A stretch of 64,000 nucleotides of DNA. It comes from Echinometra lucunter (lineage: Eukaryota; Echinodermata; Echinoidea; Camarodonta; Echinometridae). Shown in pieces: positions 36,401-48,400 of this stretch. The notes beneath the pieces were generated by a model. The model was not told where the DNA came from and did no database searches. It saw only the letters and a program-made list of their open reading frames with translations. The translations under genes were made by a program, and so were the position numbers. The stretch's first letter is position 1, and each line of letters starts with the position of its first letter. The stretch is taken from the NCBI GenBank assembly GCA_029962745.1, contig CM057169.1, positions 22,056,437 to 22,120,436 of the forward strand, in the 5' to 3' direction.

Positions 36401-39400
36401 AATATGTTGGGGGGTTTTTATGCCCCCGCAGATGAAGTCTGGAAGGGGCATTAAGCATTGCACCTGTCCGTCCATCCATCTGTCCTCAAATTGGATTCCG
36501 CGCAATAACTTGAAAAATTTTGGACAGATTTTAATAATTTTGTGTGTGTAGGTAGATGACACTAAAATACAGGTCAAGTTTGAATTCAGAGTCTGCAGGT
36601 CAAAGGTCAGCAGTCACAGCTCATTATATATGCTAATTGTAAACAAGTTTTTAGCATTACTCCCAGTGTTAAAGATGGTATGTTCTATCTGTCATGAAAA
36701 TTTGTTTACAAATTATAAATTTCTCCCATTAAGCTTCTTCATTTACTGTCTATTGTCCATGGCGGACGGTTGCATATTAATGAGTCAGAAAGAAGAGGAT
36801 CTTGGGTATTTGACTCCAGTTCATCGTGATTTGGCCGTGAACCAGAATAGCCTAGTGGTTAAGTCGCTGCCCGGCAAGCAGTAGATGGCATGTTCGAATC
36901 CCACTGGTTCCACTTTTTTCTGACTTGTGATTTTCATTACAGATCAAACATACAATCTTTAACACTGGGAGTAATGCCAAAAATTTGTTTACAAATTATA
37001 AATTTCTCCCATTAAGCTTCTTCATTTACTATATGCTGATTGGTTTCCATGCGATAACTTGAAAAATATTGGGACAGATTCTAATTACTTGTGGTGTGTC
37101 GGTATATGACACTAACATACCGGTCAAGTTCGAATTTGGAGTCCGCAGGTCAAAGGTCAAGGTCGCAGCTCATATATGCTAATTGGTTTCTGCACGATAA
37201 CTTGAAAATATTGGACAGATTTTAATAATTTCTGGTGTGTAGGTACATGTAGATGACAGTATAAGTCAGGTCAAGTTTGAATTTGGAGTCCGCAAGTCAA
37301 AGGTCAAAGGTCACACTTTCATATATGCAAAGTGGTCAAAGATGTGGTTTCCAATCCATATAACTTCTGAAAATTTTGATGAATTTTGATCTTTTTTTGT
37401 TATGTCACTAGACAATAGTGAAATACAGTTCAGGTTCAAATTCATATCAACCGGGAGCATCAATGTCCTATGGACACAAAACATTATTTCTAGTTTTATT
37501 GAGAAATGAGGCTAACCACCTTTTCAATCTCTGTTGCGCCAAACCTACATCTGTTTTGAATACATGTGTAGTTTTCATCTCTTGGTGTTCATTTGTTTGA
37601 ATATGTCTGCGTAAGAGCCAAAGGGGTGTTAATCTATGTACAGTTAGTCCCCTCTTGGCTCTCGAGAAACACTGGTCAAATTTTCTTTTTAAAATTGATG
37701 ACAAATTTTGATGGTATTAGTATACATATTGATTAGGAGTTGTGTTTTATGACCGTCTCACACTCTTCTCTTCTTCTGTGCTTTCTTTGTGTCATTCTAA
37801 TTTCTGCTTGACTGTACTTGTGTGTATGTTGAAGAAACTATATTTCTTATGTCAAACAATGGTCTGTTACATTTTCCTGTGCATTTTGTATATAGCCGTT
37901 CCCCCAGATGAGCCCACGGGGTTCCAACCAGGACTCTATGGAGACCCAGGACCAAGAGGACCCATGGGCCGTCCAGGCCAGCAAGGCTATGATGGAGAGC
38001 CTGGTGCACCTGGATCCCCAGGATTCAATGGCTTTCCAGGAAGTATTGGTGACCCAGGTCCAGTGGGACCTTCAACATTTGGACCTAAAGGTGCATGTAC
38101 AACCTTAGTACAATTTTTTTTGCTTTAAGATTAATGTTTGAGCACTGGGGTCCTATTTCTCTCTTAAGGGACGTTCACATATGAGGCAACATTGTGGCGC
38201 CACAAAATCCCCGCAACATCTTGGTGAACAAGTCGATGGGGTATGAGGCGACAAAAAATAGTTGCCGAAGCAAGACACATTTTTTTTTTGCCGCCTGGCT
38301 GCGGAAAATGTGCAGCAATCAAATTCCTAAAAAGTTAGCCCAAAATATGTTGTCATTAGATTGTCTGCGCCAGTTTTGACAAAGTTCTCTTTTATTTGAG
38401 AGTTGATGCATTAATGCGCATTCATTAACAAAAGTGGCTCCACAATGTTGTGCCATATCTGAATATTAAAACTTTTGTGGCGCCACAATGTTGCCTCATA
38501 CCTGAACACCCCTTTATTGACAGTCAATATTATTCATCTGGACAAGCTAATTTAATAATGGAACTTTGGATGCGTTTAGAACTGTATTGCCAAAAGGGGC
38601 AAATTGTACAGCATACATTATTATCATACATAGAGTATGAGGATAATGATAATAATGATAATAATAATAATAATAATATTAATTGTTAATTTATATTGGG
38701 CAGTTTCTATAGGAATATACTCAACTGCAAATAACAATATAGCGGGATTAAGGGAGAGTGGTACCAGTGATAATATGAATTAAATCATTACTCAAAGGGA
38801 AATCTGGAAAGACTACTGGCTCTACAAAATTGCCCTACAAAAAACATGTCTATGGACAACTTTCTAAAAACAGGTGAGTTTTCAGAAGTTTTTTGAACAT
38901 GTTGATGATGTATGCCTAATTGAAGGAGGGAGACTATTCCAGATATGAGCTCACATTTTCATTCAGTTTTAGGTTTGGAAATATGCTCTGTTGTTATTAT
39001 GGTGATAATTATCAAGAGTGTGACTGTATTACTAGTTACCATTTACACTCTCTTGTTTTTATTTCATTTTGTTTTGTTTTTATTTCTTTTTGATTTGTCA
39101 GGATTCCCTGGTGTAAGAGGAGACAAAGGCATAGAGGGACCTGTCGGTCAGACTGGAGGCAGAGGCCCACCTGGTATAAATGGACCTCGTGGGCAGTATG
39201 GACTTAAGGGTTCCCCTGGAGAGGCTGGTCCAGACGGTTTTCCTGGGACATCAGGTCCTCAGGGATTTCCTGGGACTCCAGGAGGATCTGGAGTGAAGGG
39301 AGAGAGGGGTCCACCAGGGGCACCAGGTATATTTTCGGGGATGTGATACTTGTTTCAGCGACCTTGAATGGCTAAATGTCATCATGAAACACAGTTAGGC

Positions 39401-42400
39401 TAAGGATGTGATTGGGGTCTATTTTAGATGTAGATGTGGATAAGAGATAAGAGAGAAATTTGATAAGTGACTAACATTTGCTTCAGGCATTTTATCTTTA
39501 TGTCATTGTGCGAAAGAACGCGTCTAGAACGCAAAATACAAAAATGCAAAAATTAAAATGTCTATTTTGACATGATGGAATAGAATTTTAGCAAAGATCA
39601 TGCCACAAGAAGGTCATATATCAATTTACAAGGTCTGCATGCTACCCTTGAAATTATCAATAAATGTTTGAAAAATTTGATTTTCAATAATTATGCCTCC
39701 GCCCACTGAAGGTGGGTGCCAGAGGCATAATGTTTTCGGGTTGTCCGTCTGTCCCGTTTTCGTTCTTGCGATAACTTAAGAACCGTTTGACGGATCAACT
39801 TCAAACTTGGCTCGTGTATGCATATGGGAGGGACAATGATCCCACTAGATTTTGGGGTCTCAAGATCAAAGGTCAAAGGTCACAGAGGGTCATTATATGC
39901 ATGAAAATTGCTTGTTCTTGCAGTGACTTAACTCTGTGACAGTTCAACTTCAAACTTGGCTCGTGTATGCGTATTGGAGAGACAATGGTCTGATTAGAAT
40001 TGGGGGTCACAAGGTCAAAGGTCAAAGATGTCATTGTATACATGAAAATAAAAATATCAACATGAATGTGCCATATACTTCCAATCTGGCAATGGCGGAG
40101 GCATAAATTTCGACCGTGTGCGGTCGAGGATTCATCTAGTTTTCCATTTTGCGTTCCGGACGCGTTCTTTCGCATGACATAAAGATAAGATGCCTTAGGA
40201 TTTTTGTGGTATGTGCAACATACAGCAGAAAGACATTTGAACCTGATTATTTATCTCTTTCTGCCCCTCTCTTTCTGAAATAAGTATTTCTTGTACATCT
40301 GGATAATCATTTTTTTTTCAACTTGCATTCATATTTTCAAAATTACTTTTATTTCTGCCAGTCAATTTTTGCAGTCGTTGCTCTCTTGCCAGTGCAAAAT
40401 GATATTAATGCAGTCTCATTGTATTCCTTCTTGCAGGTATTTCTGGTTTTCCTGGTTTTGAAGGGCAGCAGGGTGACAGAGGAGACTATGGACCAGACGG
40501 ATTTCCAGGTCCACCTGGTATGACAGGAGAAAACACCCAAGGCCCTCGAGGTTTCCGTGGTTCTCAAGGACCAGATGGAAGGGAGGGTCGCAAAGGTAAG
40601 CCTCTTTACTTGGTCTGAATATGAATTTGACCCCTCTAAATAAGATACTAATTACTTAATTGTTTATAGGAGCTCTATTTGCTTTTTCTATAGTACTAAA
40701 CTTTATTTATGATTATTATTTGGGGGGGGGTAATATTATTGTCATTATTATAATTATTATTTTCATCATCATTTTTTTGAAATTTATACTATTTTCATGA
40801 TTTTTTTAATTTTCATTTTCCTTTTCTTAGGTCAACCTGGGCAGCCCGGTCCCAAGGGTGAGCGAGGATTCACAGGTGACTTTGGTCAACGGGGAGATGT
40901 GGGTGAACCAGGTATCCCTGGAATACCAGGAAGGAAAGGTTTCAATGGATATGATGGCAGACCAGGAAGACCTGGACCTCCTGGTCCTCAAGGACCACGT
41001 GGTAAGTATTTCAGTGAGGGTTGATGCTGTTTCATTTCAGATACAATATTATTGTTGTTAGTTATTACACAACCTAGTTTTCACCAGAAATTCGTTCTGC
41101 ATTGTTCTTCCTTTTAAAGAGGATGAGTTTTGATCAATATAAACTACCATAAGGGGTGGTTGTTTAATTTCCATTGGCGAGGTGGCAGGGCACTAGAGGA
41201 AAAAGAAGTTGGGTCTGTGTTACTGATGTAGATGTGTTTATGCCTGCTGGAAGCAGTAGGATACAAACCCATGTCATTAGATTGGCTGATGGATCATACA
41301 TCACTGACATGGTTGCAGAAATGGGATACCAATAAATGCCCCTGAAATGACTAGTGAATCTGACAGTGCCAAAATCATGGCATGACTAGTGACTCTTACA
41401 TTACTGACATGGTGGCAGCGGTGGGATATAAACCCATGCCCCTGAAATGACTGGTGGATCTTACATTATTAACATGGTGGCAGCAGTGGGATACAAATTC
41501 ATGCCATAGAAATGACTAGTGACTCTTACATTACTGACATGGTGGCAGCAGTGGGATATAACCCCAGGCCCCCCTGAAATGACTGGTGACTCTTACAGTG
41601 ACAACATAATGGCAGCAGTGAGATTCAAACCCTTGCCCCCTGTAATGACTGGTTGACTCTTACTTTACCAACATGATGGCAGCAGTGGGATACCAGCCCA
41701 TGCCATACAAATGCCTAGTAGATCTTACATTACTGACATGCAGGCAGCAGTGGCCAAGGATGCAAACCTATGCAATTGAAATGTCTGGGGATATAATATT
41801 ACTGACATGGTGGCAGCAGTGGGATAACACTAAGGCCCTTGAAATGGCTGGGGGATCTTACATTACTGACGTGGTGGCAGCAGTGGGATACCAACCCAAA
41901 TCATTGAAATGACTTGCGACTCTTATTGTACTGACATGGTGGCAGCAGTGGGATACCAACCCAGGCCCCTGAAATGGCTGGGGGATCTTACATTACTGAC
42001 ATGGTGGCAGCAGTGGGATACCAACCCATGTCATTGAAATGACTGGTGGGTCTTATATTACCAGCATAGTGACAGCAGTGGGATACTGTAAACATGGAAT
42101 TTTTCGCAGTGTTTAAATTTTCGCACATTTAGCGCGGCACGACACTTGCGCGAAAATAATAACATGCAAAATATTCTGTTCATTATGCACATGAATACAG
42201 TTATCCAAACCGTCTGTGAAAATTAAAAATGCGTGATTTTTTTCAACTTGGCTGAGCCTGAAAAAGTAATCATGCGAAAATTCCATTTTTACAGTACTTA
42301 ATTACCCCATCTCAATGTTTGATGACTCTTACCCCAACATGTTGATTAAGGATTCATTCCTTTCCTTTTTGTTTATGGATTTGCCATATTTTCCTCAATT

Positions 42401-45400
42401 TGTAAATAAGGTGTTAATGCCATTGTGACAAAATAATTTCTCTGATGAGATTTGTTTGAAGATGGAAGACAAAGGCCTTCCCAATCTAAACATCATTGGA
42501 TTCTGTGTGTTAGTGCACTTTGTGCATGGAATTTTATATTAAATTGCTCAACACTTAATTTTTTTTATAATTGGACTTGTCACCCGTGGCAAGGACAGAA
42601 TTATTATCAGTCACACAAACCTTGTTTTCATAGGTGAAATTGGAGATGTAGGTCCAAGTGGCGTAGATGGGCCTCCTGGACCACCAGGTCTTATTGGAGC
42701 AAGAGGATTACCAGGGGTGCCAGGGGATTTAGGACCAAGTGGCTTCCCAGGATTCCAGGGAAGGCCAGGACCAAATGGTAAGACCAGGGACCTTGAGTAA
42801 AATTCTGATTATTTTTCTTCTATGTCTTTGAAAAGGTGTATTATCATAACAAATCAACATTATGATAACTAATTGGCTAATATCTGTGTAAGGCTTACTA
42901 ATGTCAATTTTAACTATTTTGAATAGTTTAAAATGGACGTCTGTGCAAGCACCAGTTTTTATTTCAATATGTGTATCATGGCAATTTTCAATTTTCCTAT
43001 TGTGAAAAGATAAACATAGTTTTCAAAATATGATTCCTGCTTTCTAGAACTTGACAAATTCTCTCTCACCCAATTCATGATAGGTCAGTATTGTGCTTTG
43101 TTACTGGCTTGTACCTTAAGCATGATGTATAATATATGTACTATATTGACTATGTAATTTTGTTTTGCTGATGTTGAATTCCTGTGTGCATAATTTTTCA
43201 ACTTGTGAGTTTATGAAAGCACCCAAAGAATAGTTTTCTAAAGAAGATAAATAGCATTTCATCAAGTTCTTGTCAGAGAAAAACTTAAAGGCATTGATTA
43301 ACATTGTTATGATTTTTGTAAAACCTCAAACTTAAAAATGGGATAAACATAAGGGTTATAGTGCAAAAATACCAGTCTGAAAGTTTCAGAGTATAATATC
43401 CACAGGAAGTATTTTTAAATATAAGAAATGTGAACCAATGTTTGAAAAATATATAAGGGTCGGTCGCACAGACGAGACGTAAGGAGTGCGCATGCGCGCA
43501 TGGCTCACCAGACCATACTTTGTGTATTGGCATATCACGTGGATGGGGGCAGATAACAGTTTTTTTAACTCAAGCAAAACGGTCCTCTTATTGATTGTCT
43601 CTGAGACGAAAAATAATAAAATCACAGTTTGCATCTTACTAAAAGTTTTTCATTCCAAATTATCGTTGTTTTCAGGGTTTTTGAGTACAAATACAAGTAC
43701 TCATACACATGTTTCATCTTAGTTTGAGAATTTCATAAATCGACTGCTCACAAAGTTAGCCAATAAAGGATGAATTTAAAAGACAAACCCAACAATATAA
43801 CTTCAGTCTCTTATTAACAAGGTAAAAACAGTATAGACTATTGCGTGCCTTTAAATTTGTTTTCAATCTATGCTTCCATTGTTTCAGGAATGTTCGGAGA
43901 ACGGGGACCTCGTGGTATCCCAGGAGCCTTTGGTGAAACTGGATTCCCCGGACGCCAAGGAATGCAGGGTAACCAAGGACTAGATGGAAATCCAGGACCT
44001 AATGGAAACATTGGCAATCCTGGTGAGTTTTTTTTGTAACCTACTTTGTCATTTTTTTGAAAACCTTCTTTGTCAATTTTTTTTTAAATTGTGAAGTATG
44101 TATATTATTCCCTGACTGTGGAGAGCCACAAGAGCATCAAAGGCTTGTTCACATATGAAGCAGCTAACACTACAGTAAACTCCTTGCATTTTTTTTTTGG
44201 TGTGTAAAGATGAACAGGATATAAGGGGGCAAAGAAAAAAATTTAAAATGCTGAGGCAAAAAGCATCTTTTTTGCCTCCTGGCTGCAAACAGGTGTGGAC
44301 CAATCAAATTCTTATAAAGTTATTGCAAAATATGATGTCACAAATATATTTGCACACCTTTTGGCAAAATTCTCTCTTATTTGAGCATGAACTATTATTG
44401 TGGAGTTAATGCGCATCTCATTATCATGATGGCGCGGTGAAAATAAAACGTGGTTTGCTGGTGGATATCCGGATGAGCCTTGACTCTATGGCTGGAATTC
44501 TCAAAGGTGGTTTAAATTTAGACCATAGTTTAGGCAAATTTTGTGGTATAAGTCCGCTTGATTTAGCGTGTACATCCAATTATGAACGGGAGTGTGTGGC
44601 AAAGGGCGCTGAATTTGCGCTAGTTGCCATGATTTAGACCACGGATTATGTAAATTAATTTAAATAAACCATGCATAAATTGATTTAAATAAACCATGCA
44701 TAAATTTATATAACTGTGGTCTAAACCATGACAACAGGTGCAAAATTTAGCGCCCTTTGCCACACACATGTGTTTATTATTGGACCTATCTTAATGTACA
44801 CGCTAAATCAAGTGTAATTACCACAAAATTTGCTTAAACCATGGTCTAAATTTAAACCACCTTTGAGAATTCCGGCCTATGAGCATTTGAGTTGGTGCTT
44901 TTCTGGTTCATGGCAGCTGACGTATTTTCTTCAACTGAGGAATGCTTGACTAACTTGTAGAGATTCTCAAGATCACATCTACCAGAGGTCATTGTTGTAG
45001 TCAAGGCCTAAACCCTCAAGGCCAAGGCTAAGGCTTCAACCTCCAAGGCCAAGGCCAAGGTCAAGGCATCGAAGTCCAAGGCCAAGGCATTGAAAAATCT
45101 GGCCTTAAGGTGCCTTAAGACCAAGGCCAAGCATTAAGACATTACAACACTTTCAGAGGTTAACCGAGCTGTTGAGGTGTTTTATCTTTATGTCGTTGTG
45201 CGAAAGAACGCGTCCGGAACGCAAAATACAAAAAAGCAAAAATGTCTATTTTGACATATTGGAATAGAATTTTAGCAAAGATCATGCCACAAGAAGATTT
45301 TATATCAATTTATAATGTTTACATGCTACCTGTAAAATTATCAATCATTACTTGAAAAATCTGATTTTTAATAATTTTCCATTTTTCCGGATAAAGATAA

Positions 45401-48400
45401 GATGCCTAAGCTAAAATGACATTCCACTTGAGTCCTAGGCTCCTGTCACTACACTGGCTGTAAGACTGAATGAAATGATCCTTTTATTTCTTTTTCCTCT
45501 TATTTTTCTTCTTTTTACTTAAAGACATTGGTTAACATTGTTATGATTTTAAAAAAAATCTTGTTTTGTTACTTGAAAATGGGATAAACATAAGGGTTAA
45601 AGTGCAAAAATACCAGTTTGAAAGTTTCAAGGTATAATATCCACAGGAAGTATTTTCAAATATCAAAAATGTGAACCAATGTTTGGAAAATATAAGAGGG
45701 TCGGTTGCACAGACTAGAGATAAGGAGTGCGCATGCGCTCATGACTCACCGAACCGTACTGTGTGTATTGGCGTATCACAGGGCGGGAGGCATATAACGG
45801 CATTTTTAAATTGGAGCAATGCGGTCCCCTTAGTCATTGTCTCGTGAGACAAAGGATTATAAAATCACGGTTTGCGTCTAAATTACAGGTTTTCATTTCA
45901 AATTATGGATGGTTTCAGGGTTTTTGAGTACAAATACAAGTACTCATACGCATGCTTCATCTTAGTTTGCAAATTTTTTAAATCAGCTGCTCACAAAGTT
46001 AGCCAATACCTTTAAGGATATTTTCAAAGTTTTCTTTACATTAGGATTAGTTACATTTTAGATACTCTCATTCCAGGCTTAACTGGTGTACATCATTTCA
46101 TCATACAATGTAAACTCCAAATATTCATAGAGTCATAATAGTTCTAATTAATAGTCATTGTGTTCATGTATGTGGTAGTGGTCTTGTTTACTTTTTTTTC
46201 CTTTAATTTCTTAATGGATGACAGTTGTCATAGTATTAAAGGTTGCAAGCAGTGTGTGTGCCCTTTCTTCACTCCCTGCGGAGTGCCTTTGCCACCTCTG
46301 CCCCTAATATACTGAAACAATATACATGCATGAAGATGACTTATGGAATATTTGTTGATATGTAGGCCCAAGCGGTCGAGTTGGAGACCCAGGCGTCTTT
46401 GGAGTTGATGGTGTCCCAGGAGGACCTGGTCTAGCTGGAGATGTAGGATCGAGGGGCCAGATGGGTGGTATAGGAGACGTGGGTCCCCCTGGACCTAGGG
46501 GAGATCCAGGACCAGTAGGGGACTTTGGTACTCCAGGCTTACCAGTAAGTGATACTATGTGTCATTGTCTGGTTTTATTCTTAAGTCTTGAATACTGTTT
46601 TGAGCATTTGCACTCTGTGTAGAAAATTCATGAGGTTTGGGGAGTGTGTTTGTGTGAGTGCTTAGCAAGTTCAGGAAATGCATTGAATGTTCCTGTGCGG
46701 CTTTTTAAATGCTGTCCTGCATGTCAGCAAGCAGAACACAATGTGGAAATTACACTTCTGTCCTTATATTTTCTTACAACTGTGTACAGTATGGTCGCCC
46801 TGAAGTACGCGGCCATGTGTTGACAGCTGACACAAATTCACACACGTGCACCACAGACGTGCACGTGTTCATCATACACAGGATATGTTGATCTATTCAC
46901 ATCCTTCGCACTCGCACCGCTCAGCCATGTACAAAAAATTCACAACCCTAGGTTGTCAAATGTGAAATTCAGGACCCAAAGTCACGAATTTCATGACTAC
47001 GGGGCGTGAAGTTTGCAACCCTTGTCGCAAAGTTTGCGCCTCGGGTCACGAATTTCGGGTCCCAGGACATGAATTTCAGGTCGTGAGTCATGAAATTGGT
47101 GACCAAGATTGCCAATTTCGCGCCTAGGTCGTGAAGTTTGCGTCGCACATGGCCTGTCATCGAGCGTACTTCAGGGCCACCATGGTACAGAGAGGCAACC
47201 GGAGGCAAAATGTCTCATCCATTGAGATGATTGCTAGATTGCAAATACACCAGAGTTAAGTTCAAACATGCATGTACCATGGTGTACTGTATGTATACTC
47301 TGTAGGTGGCTGATTATCTGGTGTTTAAAGACATTGGTTAACATTGTTATGATTTTTAAAAATCTTGTTTTGTTATTTGAAAATGGGATAAACATAAGGG
47401 TTATAGTGTAAAAATACCAGTCTGAAAGTTTCAAAGTATAATATCCACAGGAAGTATTTCTAAATATCAAAAATGTGATCCAATGTATGAAAAATATACG
47501 AGGGTCAGCCGCACAGAATGGACATAAGGAGTGCGCATGCGCGTATGACTCACCTTACTGTACTGTGTGTATTGGCGTATCACACGGCAGGAGGCACATA
47601 ACGGATTTTCAAATTCAAGCAAAGTGGTCCTCTTAGTGATTGTCTCGTGAGACAAAGGATAATAATATCGCTGTTTGAGAATTTTTTAAATCAGCTGCTC
47701 ACAAAGTTAGCCAATGCCTTTAAAGCTGATTCATTCATGTTCCATCTTGCAGGGAAACCCAGGTCTAGTTGGACTGCCAGGCAGACGAGGAGAGGTTGGG
47801 CCAGATGGTCCAGATGGTAGGTGCAATGGGGTCTTTGTAGATTCTGAACACAAATAACTGTATGGGGAGCTGTTACATGAATGTGGTTTTTTCAACCTTT
47901 AACAGTTAGTACTTACACCAAACAGCTGGTACCATAATATATTTTGACAAAAGACAGCTGGTAGGATGGGGATCATGTGTCCGGATGACAAAAATGAAGC
48001 CTTCTCTTTTGTCTTTGGATTCAACAAAAACTATTCATTAAATAGCACTAATCATCAACAATATTTGTTCTCTGTAATACTGTCTAACACAAGTTTTAGA
48101 AAATATTGCTTGTAAACTTCTTTAAATGGCTGTTTTAAATCAACTGTATGGGTACACAACCTGTCCGGACACACAACATCTGGTTTTATATATATATATA
48201 TATTATTATTATTATTATTATTATCATTATACATTAAGCTTGGATGATTTTGTATCCTTTGATATTCTTTGATCATATAGGTGATCCTGGACCTGCAGGA
48301 ATAAAAGGCTTCCCTGGCAACCCAGGACGCAATGGTTTCTCTGGTTTGCCTGGAGAGAGGGGAGACAGAGGAGATGATCCAATCATTGAAACACCCATTG

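Noticed and set aside
37908..38108. Second long open frame overlapping exon 19 (and similar overlaps at exons 12, 15, 20-22, 28, 30, 32)
   Set aside because: Gly-X-Y codons (GGN CCN) leave other frames open too; only the Gly-X-Y frame joins in phase across exons.
41673..41912. Protein with repeated [20 protein letters not shown] units
   Set aside because: It is simply the translation of the 65-bp tandem array, and units of 64, 67 and 69 bp shift the frame.
41230..42083. CRISPR array
   Set aside because: The 65-bp period has no unique spacers; whole units are similar, and the host is a eukaryote.
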